Below, piece by piece: positions 27,448 to 39,650 of a stretch of DNA of 64,000 nt. The position numbers and the translations under genes are program-made. The notes beneath the pieces were generated by a model. That model was not told the DNA's origin, searched no databases, and saw nothing but the letters and a program-made list of their open reading frames with translations. This stretch comes from Syncephalis fuscata (taxonomy: Eukaryota; Zoopagomycota; Zoopagomycetes; Zoopagales; Piptocephalidaceae): contig JAHLTZ010000015.1 in assembly GCA_025786725.1 (NCBI GenBank), positions 62,001 to 126,000 of the forward strand, in the 5' to 3' direction. Each line of letters begins with the position of its first letter. Position 1 is the first letter of the stretch.

Positions 27448-28264
27448 ATATAACAAGTTTTAATTGTTTACATCCAAAGTGCCCAGTTATTACATGTTAT
27501 AATGATTACAATAACCAAATCATTTGTGGATTAATGGCATCATGGATTGATATGGCATGCATTGCAGCAGCGCATTCAAAACCAATGATATCTGAGTGAG
27601 ATGACTTGATGGATGCTGCTCAACCTCAGTAGATTATGTGCAACGGCCAATAATGCTATTTTTCGATTCCACCGTTTATTATCAAAATGTTACTATTCAG
27701 CATGTAATAATTAATGTCAGTAATTGGTTGTTAAAAATAAAATCTATATCAACAGTTGATAGTGCAGTATGAAAATCAAATGCTAATTCATGTAGCCAAC
27801 CCATGATGCCCAATTGATGCATGTACGAACCAATCAATATATTTTTGTAATTCTAAGGAATGGCAATCTGTTTATACGCAACAGCAAGTCATTGTGAAAA
27901 GTAAAAATTCAATGTATTAATGTCGTTATATGGTAGGATGCACTGTCTAAAGAGAGCAAATGAGACTAGTTTGCAAACTATCATTAATAATTGTAATCAT
28001 TTGTAAAGTTAAGAGATGGAGGCATAAATTTATTACTACAAGTTTGTATAGTTGCATAAAACAACTAGCTGCAACCCTGTTGATAAAATAATGATTCCAT
28101 TAATTAAAGAGTGGATAAACCGGAGCATTGGCTATAACTTGATATATAGATAGACTGAACGGTGTAGTTGTCAAATAATCTTGCTTTTTACCGAATATAT
28201 ACCTAAAGTGTATTGGACTAGCGATCTAATTGTGCCACCAATGCCAATTTCTTGAAATCATCGA
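27448..28264. other. Intergenic, decayed sequence
   Basis: About 0.8 kb between two convergent genes. Holds the relic at 28020-28180 and other fragments with broken frames; no intact gene. Confidence 0.5.
28020..28180 (-). pseudogene. Decayed fragment of a multi-pass membrane protein (copy 2)
   Basis: Same strand and block order as the relic at 2937-3176 (TTATTACTACAAG, ATAGTTG, ATTAAAG, GGCTATAACTTGATATATA). No open frame is left over the whole segment. Supports an old duplication of a membrane-protein gene. Confidence 0.4.
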
Positions 28265-28486
28265 TTATTTTGGATGACAAAATACACTACAAGAACTTTC
28301 ACATGTACTCTTTTGTTCTTCTCTACATTCAGCAGGCTTATTACGACATTGGCTGTTTAAGCATCTTTTAATGCATCGCTTTTCACATATATCACGACGG
28401 ACTAGAGCTGGTTTAGCATCCACTATGGCTGCAGTGGCCACAAGCGCCACGAGGATGGTGCAAACGACGGCAATAGAAAGCTTCAT
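28265..28486 (-). CDS. Secreted cysteine-rich peptide precursor with Kex2-type site
   Basis: A single-exon, 73-residue frame starting at an ATG (complement of 28484-28486). Residues 1-24 form a clear signal peptide (Lys at 2, hydrophobic core, small residues at the cleavage site VDA). Residues 25-31 (KPALVRR) form a short pro-segment that ends in a dibasic Kex2-type site. The predicted mature peptide, 32-73, has eight cysteines at 34, 38, 42, 47, 54, 62, 66 and 70, spacing C-x3-C-x3-C-x4-C-x6-C-x7-C-x3-C-x3-C, and is otherwise charged (Lys/Arg/Glu). Paired C-x3-C motifs are typical of helical-hairpin disulfide peptides. A role as effector, antimicrobial or signalling peptide is inference. It sits alone in a gene-poor stretch. 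Confidence 0.72.
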   Translation of the reverse strand: MKLSIAVVCTILVALVATAAIVDAKPALVRRDICEKRCIKRCLNSQCRNKPAECREEQKSTCESSCSVFCHPK

Positions 28487-30159
28487 AGTGATATTGATTT
28501 GTTAAGACAAACAGATAAAATAGACAATAGAGTGTGGTAATATAAAGTGGATAGTAGTAAGTATTTGGCAAAAAATAGAGAGAGAGAGGTGGTTGTAAAG
28601 TGAAGAGATACAGCTTGTTCTCTCAATTAATTACTTTTGCTTTTATACAGTTTTTTCAAGACTTATTTAACAGCAGTGCAGTATTTTTGGATATACGCTG
28701 TTTGGGATACATGCAGATATTGAGGGTTGAGGCTGCTAGGAAAATCAACATCAAAGACATAGCTTCATGCCATCACAACTTCTGTAGACGCCAATAGACT
28801 GTTGTGCTGTGTGTTCGAGTTGTGTAAAATATAATAAACTTGAAAGCAAAAACGCAGCGATGCATCAACACTACTTTTTAAAAACCAATAGATTATATTT
28901 GCGTCGTATAGGCGAGTTGTGTCACAATAAAATACGAACTAATAGGTGCATTTTTAACACATATACTAATTAAGACTGTCATCTCATCTATGTAAATGCT
29001 CAGCAGATTGAAATAAAGGCTTGGCTGCACAACACCATATCATCGATGTGTTGGTATACGTATGCCTCAAGACATTATATGGATGTGTTGCTATTGGTTT
29101 ACATTACACCTCAATTCTATAGACCATGCAATAGGCACGACTAACCAACATTAGCGCCATCGCACTCTACTTTTATCAAGTACTTTCTACCATCTACTCT
29201 ATGTTACCACTTTTACTGTTTATTTTACATGCTTGTTCTAACAATTCACTCTCATTATAAAGTTTTCTATTGCCGTTGTAGCATTTGTAGCCAGTGCAAA
29301 CATGATGGATGCTATGTTTAATTAAGTCTGTCGTGGTATATTGCAACTAAAGCAATCAGTTAATCGGCTAATTAAACACTGTTTATTTAATAATTTATGC
29401 TGATGGGCTGTAAGCTTCATTTTAGATTGATTAACTATGAGTTAAACATAGATCATATATTGTTTATGCTTAACAATATGTACCAATAGCCCGTAAGCGG
29501 CATTGTATATTAGTTAATCTACGCTAAACCTATGCCATGTAACGGGGGTGCTTAATAATCTGTATTGATAGCTGATGAGTACATTGTATATTATTACTTT
29601 ATACACTAATTATATGGCATGCGTTGCATGCGTTTTAAACATAATCAGATTCATCAAAAAACATTAGCATTGGTATTGTAACTGTATTTGCTAGCTCAAT
29701 ACACTTTAGACATACATTCGGTAAAGGGCAAAACCATTTCATCACTACCATTCAGTCTATTTATATTAAGTCTCGATCAATGCTCAGTTTAATCAACTTT
29801 AATCAATGGATAAATGCGTAAAATGGCCAATAATAGTGTTAGAAACAAACAAAACTATTATGATACAGCTGAGGGCGAATAAAAATGGGTGGCATAAAAT
29901 GTTCGACACTGATCAACATAATGTAATTTAATCTTTTTTGTTATGGATTGCTATAATTGTTGCTAAATATTTGACCCGATGCAATTGTGCACTTATCTCT
30001 ATGCTCCTTTGTTCTATTTTTTATTTGTACTGGTGTTTAAATGTAATCAAGTCTTTAAAATGCTTCTTTTCTAAATTGCGCACCATGTCTTTATTGGTAT
30101 AATGAAATATCTTGAGCATATATCATAATTTTATAAACATTATATATTAGTATAATGTC

Positions 30160-30240
30160 CCTTTTTAGGTGTGGATCAGTATATAATGCAACTACTGTGA
30201 CGTCCATTAAAATTAATCCAAAAAATTACTATTCCAGTAA
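30160..30240 (+). mobile_element. Possible degenerate TnpB/Fanzor-like zinc-ribbon relic
   Basis: A short frame reads RCGSVYNATTVTSIKI, which lines up residue by residue with CGTIWNRDHMASISI of the better relic at 62540-62610 (C-G, aromatic, N, then SI-x-I). The catalytic-looking Arg-Asp is lost. Too short to be sure on its own. Confidence 0.3.
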
Positions 30241-31831
30241 TGGGTACAATAGTTAACAATCCAAACGCTACAACTGAATAACAAACGACTGTTGCTAGGC
30301 TAGCTTGTACATTTATTATCCATTAGAAACATATTATAATATTAAATAAATAATTGCTACTTGGTTATTGTATAATCCATGTTTGTTATGTAGCACATTT
30401 GCTAAATACTTATTATTTCAGTCTATGGTAAATCGTTTAAATCAAAATATTTGGATGCCGATACTGATAAGACGCACAATGACAGCCTATTTACCGAAAA
30501 TCGATGGTCATTGGTTAGCCCCATTATCAGTCTGCATCAAATCAGCTGCAATAAAAACAGTCATGCATAACAAACACAAATAGGTATCAAGATTTTGTAC
30601 TAGTTATTGAGTTACATTCAATTTTTTAGAGTTTAACTATATTATCAAAAACTATTTAATTTTTATCTTATATAATCTGTACAAAATTAAATACAATTAG
30701 AGACAAATTGATTTGCAATAAGTCTGTTTATATTAAAGTACATTGCATAGCATAAAAGGTTATTATAAATAATAGATACTGTAGACAAATTACTTACAAA
30801 GTTATAACCATCTTATCAACAAGCCAGAATGTATTATTTACTTTTATAACTTGCTATAAATCTTGTAGACAGTTTCAATAGGTATGTATACCATACTTAA
30901 ACCATTTTAGTATAATGCGCAAACTAGATTTTAAAGTGTGCATTTGATCAATCTATACAATCAACCTTTGCGGTGCAGATTTTCTAGTCATTCATCACTG
31001 TTATGATGTACAAATAGTCAAAGCATTATTCAATACTGCTTATAGTCTATCATTATCAGTATACACATTGTTTTCATTAATAAAACAGCCACGATCTAAT
31101 ATGCTTTATCAAAACGCCCCCTGTTACAGTTGCAATCATATAGAAACCGAACGTCATATATTAGCAATATCGGAGTTAAAATACGTAGAACTAAACAGGA
31201 AGCGGAGCTGCATCGGGGATAATACAAGCTCAATAAATATCCGTATTTTATCTTCAGTCAAGTAACGATTAATATAAGCATGGCAATCATTATGGCCATC
31301 AATAGTGCACTGACCTTGTGCAGCGGCCAACATATGGTAACAAAAAGAATAACAACACAATTATTTCTCTACACCACACACACACATATATACAATACGC
31401 ACAACTCAGATACAATGTGTCTACTTATCATTACACGTGCTAATGGTATTTTAGTAAAATAACATGTGCTCTAGATACAACTTGATACGTCTATACTCTC
31501 ATACACTACGGGTCTTGGTTGTACAATCATGGCATACTACTCAACACTCACGCATCCACACAAATAGATTGGACCAACCATACTGCCCCACCTCAACGCT
31601 TTATACTTACTCAATTGTTTCCTTTATTCAGCAATTTTGTGTTTTCACTACGGCGAAATAGCCAAGATTTATTGCGTTATCTCTCTCTTTGTCTCGTTTA
31701 TTTGTCTCGGTCTCATATATCGTTATCAATTTATTGCTTACCTACTGTTGTGTCAGTGGTCATTGTTGTAAGTGTTTCTAAAGTCATCTCTCTACGATAG
31801 CTTAGCGATAAGCCAACAATATCAACAACAC

Positions 31832-31873
31832 TACGACGACGACGACGACGACGACGACAACAACAACAACACC
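31832..31873. repeat. (GAC)n-(AAC)n microsatellite
   Basis: About nine GAC units running into AAC units, some 420 bp upstream of the coiled-coil gene start; probably 5'UTR or promoter. Confidence 0.9.
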
Positions 31874-32292
31874 TTTATAACAACAATAACAACAACGATA
31901 TTGTTCCTTGATTCTCCTGGAGTTGACTCTTCTCGTCATACTCGTTCATCTTTGCATTCGTGTATTAGTAGCAATAGTGCTTTCGATTGGAAGGCCAGCA
32001 TCGTTTTTCTTTTTATACTTGCTTTGAAAGACAAATATCAAGCAAATATACCTTACTAATCTACATTGGTTAGGCTATTGTGACTAATTACTAGTCATTT
32101 TATTAGTTTGTTTCAACATTTACTGTCTGCCTACGTATATCGGTTATCCAAGACAGTATATCGTCTCCACGCTGTGAACTATTAGGCCTTATTATATTAT
32201 TATTCCTATTTTATATACCCCATTAGCTTCCTATGCAAATCTATTTTTGATCTGCTTGTCACTCTGACGACTTTATTTCCACTTTATTGGTT

Positions 32293-35200
32293 ATGTCTAC
32301 TGGAAACTACTCAGCTACCGCGGGTGGTACTTCACCTCGCCTTTTAGATAACCGTTTGAAATATCGTTTAGGCGGCAACAACAACAACGGTAGCAACAAC
32401 GGTAACAACGGCAACGCTGTTAGTGGCCATCGATCTCGTATGTCATCTGGTGGCATTACCGAAGATGATATATACGGCAATAGACCGTCAGCCTCGTCAC
32501 GTATCCCATTGGGTGGTCGAGGCCGTAATAGCTTTGATCAAGAGACGGCCAATTCAAACATTGGTGGATCCTCAATAACTGTATCAACGTCATCGATTGG
32601 ACCAAGAAAGTCGATACGAAACCGCAATAATACAGATGCCAAGGGTCCTCCTTCTCCTTTAGCAATGGGTATGCCGGCCAGATCCCGTACATCTTTACCA
32701 GTTCAAGCTTCAAGAATATCTCCTCCTTCTTCACAACGACAAAAACAGCAACAATCATTCTTCACTTCAAGTGTAGCGGTTGATCGACACGATCGTCCTA
32801 GCCATACGCGTGGCAGTAGCGATATTGGCATATATGCATTCTCCGACACTAATCTGGCAGCTAATTATCGTGATAACCAATCCAACGTTTACACTTCGTT
32901 GGAAGACGATCTAGATATGTTAAAGGAGCTTGATGCTATTCAACAAGAAGCTGATCTACAATTGGATATTCAGTCACAGTTATTAGCACGACATCGTACA
33001 CCAGAGATGGGTGCCACTAAAAAGACATCAAACACAAGTGGCCATACTAACAACAACATGAATTACGGCTATCGACAGACTGAATCGCCAATACCAGATG
33101 CCGGTGAAGCTAGCGACACCACCAATGACGATGGATTTGGCTTCCTTGATCGCCGTATAACTGGCATTTCTGGACTTAGAAATCAGCATTCAATAGGCAG
33201 TGGTGGTGGCGGCGACGAATTTCTATTCGATCTACATGCAGAACAGCCGCCTTGGATGGCCGACAATATCGATGAGCCACCATCGCCTACATTCAGTCCA
33301 GCCAATCCAAGCGGTAAATCGAGTACCAAAAAGAAAAGCACTGATAAAACTCGTCGTAAAAAGCTTTCTGTATCGACCAACTGCACAAATGAAGGTGAAA
33401 CCAAAGAGCGATCGATTAAATCGCCAAAGTCGTCAGCAAGATCAAAACAAAAACAAGGCCGTAGTGAATTACGATCACCACGTTCAGCGGCTATTAGAGA
33501 TAGGCCACCAACACCGGCACCAGCTGACATGAACGATGGCATATCACCCAACGATGATACAAATGATATTCAAGACATTGCTATGTTGCCACCATCAGCT
33601 GTAAGCAATATGGATACAGCTGCTAATACTTATACACAACACTCTACTATGAATATACAAACATCAATGAATATATCGACAAATGACAATTCAACTAATG
33701 ATCAAACTGGACATAATAAATCAGATAGTCGTCCATTCTCGCCATTACCTCCAGATTCATCACTCGCCACTCCACCAGCTGAATTACGGCAACAATTACG
33801 TGATAGATTAAAAGAACAGAATTTGCGTAAACAATCATCATCTACATCATCGACAGTTGATCAATCGGTATTAATTACACCACCTATGGCAAATGCGTCA
33901 GATCCGATAAATATGATTAGTACTCAGTTGAATGATATGTCAATTGGCTCATTCACTACAAGATCAGCACCTTCAAGACATCGCTCATCAGCATCGCACG
34001 ACACATTTATGACTATGCAAACAGATACGGCGTCACTAGGTGTATCTACTCACTCGAACGAGGAAGGCGAACATCATAGAGCACCCTCCATTGCTTCTAG
34101 CCAGCACTCTGATTCGGCTATCCAAAATGGTGATACTAAACATAAGCGAAGTGCAGCATCAGCCGCCAAAGCAGCTGTTCGTCGTATCTCTCAGATGGCC
34201 TCGCCATTCCGTTCTTCTAAATCATCATCCACCGGGTCAGAAGATAAAAAGAAGGGCGGCAAGAAAAGCCGATCTAACGGTGACTCGCAACGAAGCGGCG
34301 CCACTAGTCCAACCATAAGTCAAATCCCCGTGCCTATTTCTTCTTCTTCGCCACGGGGTCCGTTTGCTACACCAGCTACCACACCGCAAATACCCACATC
34401 CGATATTTCACGTTCAGTATCGGTGCCAATTGATGGTATAATGTCCACTTCGCCAACTATTCCGGGCAGTAAACCAGTTCATATGTACGAGGCAGAAATT
34501 GCTAAATTGAATGCCGAATTGGCTGGTCGCAGTGCTGTCATTGATGACATGCGTTTACAGCTAAATCGTACATTTGATGATGTTAGAGCCAGTAGAGATA
34601 AGGCTTATGATGCTGAACGACAAGTGGCCCAATTAACAGATGCCAATGCCACTATAATTAAAGAAAAAGAAGAATTAGCAACTAAATTACAAAAGGTTGA
34701 AGATATTGAATCTAGCTTGACCAGTCAAGTAAGTAGTTGTGCACGTATAATAATAACAACAATGCGTATTAACTCATTATAACTATTAGTTATCCACTGT
34801 TAAAGCAGAGCTATCGAAACATACTAGCACGGAAGAAGAACGTGCGCGCTCAACCAGTGGATTAAGAGAGGAGAATCTGAGTAAGTATCTATATATTTAT
34901 TTATTGTAGAGTAATAGCTAACAAGTGATTATTAGCTTTAAATGAAAAGAACAATCGATTAAAAGAAACCATTGAGCTATTGAAAGCAGAAGTACAAGAA
35001 GCAAAGACCGGCGAACGACAACGGGCTGAGGCCAATAGTGGTGAAATTAGTATACTTATGGAGAAGATTACACAAATGCAAGCAACCAATAGGTAAGTAT
35101 ACAGTAATATATAGTAATATACAAATATTTATTAATTATTATAATTAGCAACTTAATGGTAGAGAATGATAAAATGCGCGTTGAAGCCGAGGTATGTAAT

Positions 35201-36762
35201 AATGTGTAAATACCAAATGATAATAATAATTAACACTATTTGAAATAGCGGTTCCGTATTGAATTAGAAGAGTCAGATGATAAAAAAGAATTGGCCAGAT
35301 TGACTGAAGAGTGTACCACACTAAAACGCGATCAAGAAGATTTAAAACAACAATTAGCGGGTGAAAAGGTATTTTATTACAATTACGCAATAATCCATTT
35401 AACATCTATTGTAGATTGAAAAGGAACGATCACTTGAAGAAGTAGATGTTCTTACTTGCAATTTGAAGCGTATGAGGGCTGCACTAGAGTAAGTTATCGA
35501 GTATATTGGCTATAATCGATTAATAATCGATTAATTAATATTTGATTGTAGAGGTGTTACCGAAGAGAACGATTCATTGCATCGTGAAGTCGATGTAAGT
35601 ATAATTAGATGATATGTAACATAATAACTTACATTCATTGTATAGACACTACGCGTTGAATTGGACCAAGCAATGGAAAATGCGGCAAAGATCAAGTAAG
35701 TAGACAATACAAGTACAATGATTGATGGATTTCTAATTTCTATGTTTAGTGAATTGACCTTTTACAAGGACCAATTTGCCAAATTGGCTGCCGAGAATAA
35801 TGAATTGAAGGTAGATTGTAATTAGTTAATATAAATCAATTGACTAATAATGAAATACAGCGGTCATTGGACAAGACGACAGCTCAATTAGAAGCAGCGC
35901 GTGATGCTGCAGTTGCTGCAGCTGCGACCTCTGCTACATCTGGCGCTGGCGTACAAGATAACTACCGAGGTCGTGCTATGACTTATGAAGAGCGCGGTGG
36001 TGCAGTAATGGTGGTGGTAGCGGTCATGTACGCTCTAGTTCTCGATCATCGCGCAAGTAAGTAGATCTTAGTTTTAATTATTATTATTATCAATTAATCT
36101 AACCATTACACTGTCATATTTATAGCTGGTCAATGGATATTCCAACAAATCCATCAATGGCCGGATTACGTGCAGATGCATTAGATGCCATGTCTACATC
36201 ACCTGTACGTGATCGCTTTATGTTTACCGGCACGCCAGATGCCGATGCTATGTCTAGTTATAGTGGTGGTTCTAGTCAAGAATTCCGCTCGACCACCACG
36301 ATTGAAGACCGGCCTATGGGCGGTGGTATTGGCAGTGGTAGTGGTAATAATAGACATAGCACACTTAGTGACAGCCATAGTATTGGTGGCACTATGATTA
36401 CCGTACTGAAGCTAGTCCGGATACATCGGCCACTTCAGTGGGATCCACGCGTAACTCGCCACTCCTTAATCAACGTCGCTTCTCTGGCAGTTTCCGTGAC
36501 ACCGATCGTTCAAGCGATGAATGGAACGATGAACTACATCGATTACTAGCCGAACGAGAGAAAGTAAGTATATTGTATATAATTGCTGATACAACTAATG
36601 AATCGATTTAAATAGCTTCAATCTGATTATGCTCGCATTCCATTAGCGGGAGGCGGTGCAGCTATGCGTCGTCGTAAAGATAATCTAGAAGCAAAGATGG
36701 ACGAAGTCGATAAGGAACTCAGTAGTGTCAAGGCTCAAATTAAAAGTCTTAATCCTTATTAA
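32293..36762 (+). CDS. Large low-complexity and coiled-coil protein, unrecognised
   Basis: Twelve exons: 32293-34728, 34790-34880, 34936-35092, 35149-35191, 35249-35368, 35415-35488, 35552-35594, 35646-35695, 35750-35810, 35861-36056, 36126-36563, 36616-36762; about 1285 residues. The first 720 residues are disordered, rich in Ser/Asn/Thr/Pro with many SP and TP sites and an acidic helix near 200-240. From about 735 to 1060 the sequence is a long coiled coil (IAKLNAELAGRSAVIDDM, LEEVDVLTCNLKRM). A Gly/Ser-rich linker and a short conserved-looking C-terminal helix (MRRRKDNLEAKMDEVDKE) close it. It could be a cytoskeletal, septal or centrosomal scaffold; that is inference. Two single-base deletions break the frame, near 36001 and 36391; both are needed for exon phase. 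Confidence 0.75.
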
Positions 36763-37003
36763 TATGGACCGCTAGTCATATTACAATGGCTTAGCTTTTA
36801 TTAGCTATTCATTCTCGCCAATGCTCTTTTTTCTCCCCCTCCTTCCCTTTCTTTCCCCTCTTTCCTGATTATAAGCGAACATTTGTTAATTAATAAAATT
36901 GAATAATCATCCAGATTATATAAATAAATAATTTCGTAAATTAAATGAATGTTATATTTTAATCATTTGTATAATAATAATAATAATAATAATGCTAGTA
37001 TTA

Positions 37004-38388
37004 CTATTCCTCCATAACAGTGCGTCGACGTTTTGGCATAGCCTTTCGTTCTTTAGTAGCATTGCGTTTGCGTCTCTTTTCCAAAATACGATCCAATTTA
37101 GCCGTACCGCCATTGGCACCCGTTAATTTTTCGTATTTATCAACCAATTCCATTCGTTTAAATTCAGCTAAATAACAACAATTATTATAGGCAAAACCTA
37201 TCACTATTGCAATTGACTTACATCGCTTAAGAAGTATGGTTTTTTGCCTTGTTTCACCTTTTCTGCTTCCTCCTTTCTTATTCTACTTTTCAACTCTTGT
37301 CGACGTTTTGTATCCAATCGAGATGCTTCTTTAGATTCCTAATAATTAAAATAAATAGTTGGATTGGTTCATATCATCGTTATAATAGATAGGGTGGTTA
37401 GCCACGTATTATACAATGAACAAGCTTATTACCAAGCGTTTAATTGTCTGTTGGAGTGATTCCGCTTGTTCTGGTCGTTTTGTCTTTCTAAGCTCTTGTT
37501 TCATTTGTTGTAGTTCTGATTGACGATACTCGTCAATAAATCCATATGCTTTTTGAAATAAATCTTCATTGAAATGGCCTGACAATCGATCAAATCGCGG
37601 ATCTCTTGATTTCTATTAAATAGTCATGGTTATTATTACAATACTTGGTAATACTAGTATTTAAAGCTACCTTTTTGTCGCTTTCTACTACTTGACGAAA
37701 TCGACCCACAGGCTTTTTAGACGTTACTTCTATAGGACTAAATGTAATAGATGGATCAATATATAAAGTGATGCTATCAACCAATAACTACTTACCGATG
37801 TTTACCAGTTGGCTTAGCAGGTATTTTAATCTCTCGCGAGTGTTCCTTTTCCAATCGATTATGTTTATAGTTTGACATGTCATCGCTATCTTCTTCACTA
37901 TCCTCCTCACTATCACTTTGTTTATTTGATTTCAACTTTGACTTTGCTTTAGATTGGGCGCCAAATTGTTCATTATAAGCCTTAATGCCCATTTTCTTTT
38001 GAATGGCCACTAACTGGCCAAATGGTACATTGGCCAATGCTATAACTAATAAATAACAACAACAGTGACCTGTTTATTTACTTACCATTACGTATACGTT
38101 CCTAATACAATATTAACTACTTTAACTAACAAATACTACTATCTATTTACCTCTTCTGCAACCAATTCATTAGACTCATCGTCTGACTCGCTTGATTCTT
38201 CTTCTTCGGCTGTTTGTTCCTCTTCCTCTTCTTCCTCTTCCTCTGACTGACTCTTAATAAAATGTTGTACAATCCAAAGAATAGCCACTTACAGTTACAT
38301 CAGATTCCACCTCTTCCTCTTCATAAAGTCGTTTCGGTGGACCAGCAGTGGATGGCGCAGTTGCGCGACGTCTGTGTAGATGAGACAT
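37004..38388 (-). CDS. RRP36: rRNA-processing protein Rrp36
   Basis: Eight exons (38388-38293, 38252-38151, 38101-38086, 38039-37796, 37737-37671, 37612-37433, 37338-37222, 37167-37004), about 328 residues. A Glu-rich N-terminus and an acidic Ser/Asp/Glu linker precede the DUF947/RRP36 domain: PVGRFRQVVE, KSRDPRFDRLSG, KAYGFIDEYRQSEL, the basic helix KEEAEKVKQGKKPYFLSD and the C-terminal RKRNATKERKAMPKRRR. Rrp36 is an SSU-processome component needed for early 35S pre-rRNA cleavages in the nucleolus. The last acceptor is one base short: GAT|GCT is required for the conserved SDAEF join but the sequence has only CT after the AG at 37168. Its start lies 85 bp from a divergent F-box/EF-hand gene. 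Confidence 0.88.
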
Positions 38389-38473
38389 TGTGGAGTGGAA
38401 AAAGTAGCACTGTTGTTTTTTTTCTTTTTTATGGTTATTTGTTTGTCGATTCTTTTACAACAACACGCTCACC
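38389..38473. promoter_or_regulatory. 85-bp divergent promoter, RRP36 and F-box/EF-hand gene
   Basis: Only 85 bp separate two divergent ATGs. It contains a T-rich tract (38409-38433) and no other recognisable element. The shortest divergent spacer in the window. Confidence 0.6.
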
Positions 38474-39650
38474 ATGGCCAGTATGGACATTGATACACCG
38501 GCACATAGTGCATTCGTACAACTACCAAAGAAAGTGCTACAACATATTACACAATATGTTAGTGCTCATGATGTATGTCAATTATCGCAAACTTGTCATT
38601 CGCTCTGCTGGTTGGCCAAGGATAATACGGTGTGGCATAGGTAGGCATGGATACTATTAGAGGCGATATACTAAGTTAACTATGGACGATAGGAAATATA
38701 CGGATATCTATGGAGATTTGTACGCACTGAGACGTTGTCTGAGTAAAGCAGGATTGGTACTTAGCAAGGAAGCGGAAATAGAGAGCGTAGCATGGTGGCA
38801 GCGATATTCAGAGCGCTATCAAGTGGCCCGTGATGTTGACCACGATGAGATGGCCGAAGAAGAACAAGCTCATAATGCAGTAGAGCGTGTAAGGGAAGAT
38901 TTACAACAATTTCAATCCAGTGCCGATATTAGTATATTACAACGATCAGCAGAGACATTAATAGAACTATTAGGTAAATATAAATAATTATCTACCGATT
39001 ATTATTGATTAGTTAAATTAATTAGAGCACTTTCCACAAAGCGGCGATTGTTATCATTTACTATCATTTATCTGTTTTATTCTTAATGCTTTTGACCCTG
39101 CACTTTGTGTATTATCGATGGGCAGAGCAATCATGGATGATGACTACCCGCCCATGGATGGTAAGTTGGCATATTAAATTAATCATGAGCGATTGTTTGA
39201 CTATCGTTGATTAGAATTGGAAGGAGAGATTACCCAATTGCTTGACAAGGCTGAAGGTAGCTATAATACTAGTTATGGCCTAGTGTAATATATTTAATTG
39301 TAATTGGAATTGTAGGTCAAGATGTACCTTTATTACAGGGTCAACAGCTATCACCGGAACTGATTCATGTATTAACATGTATCTTTGAAAAGTTTGACAA
39401 TGATGGCGATCAGCATTGGTCGGCACAAGAGCTAAATGTCTTTATTACTGCTAGCAATGGACAACCAGCGCCGACAACATTTATACGTCAATTCATTAGT
39501 AATTACGGTGAGAGTATGGGCCGCCTTACAATTGATGGATTTCTTTCTTTCTTTTTACAGCAAACACTGGATGACCCGGAAGAAACACGTCAAGATTTGG
39601 TAAAACATGGCTGGGATGGAAATACGTTGCAGCTCATATCGGATGAATAA
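38474..39650 (+). CDS. F-box protein with C-terminal EF-hand region
   Basis: Five exons (38474-38640, 38693-38973, 39026-39160, 39215-39256, 39316-39650), 319 residues, all phases consistent. Residues about 13-55 form an F-box (QLPKKVLQHITQYVSAHDVCQLSQTC, then VWHRKY). A helical middle part follows with an acidic stretch (DHDEMAEEEQ). The last exon carries an EF-hand: helix CIFEKF, loop DNDGDQHWSAQE with acidic residues at loop positions 1, 3, 5 and 12, and helix LNVFI, then a weaker partner around GRLTIDGFLSFF. The combination suggests a calcium-responsive SCF adaptor, which is inference. Exon 2 could end at a stop (38985-38987) giving a 153-residue F-box-only form if intron 2 is retained. 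Confidence 0.72.

Larger units (their letters stand above)
28487..32292. other. Gene-poor 3.8 kb stretch
   Basis: No intact gene. Contains a possible TnpB/Fanzor-like relic near 30160, scattered short broken frames and a GAC/AAC microsatellite. The last 600 bp are pyrimidine-rich and probably the promoter/5'UTR of the coiled-coil gene. Confidence 0.5.

Noticed and set aside
31068-31265. Short frame with a C-x2-C...H pattern (APCYSCNHIETERH) recalling reverse-transcriptase zinc-binding motifs
   Set aside because: Only about 15 residues fit, there is no ATG, no RT domain nearby, and AT-rich DNA gives such hits by chance. Left as unexplained.
33183-33551. 122-codon minus-strand frame
   Set aside because: Lies inside the first exon of the coiled-coil gene and mirrors its Ser/Pro-rich codons; no start context or splice structure of its own.
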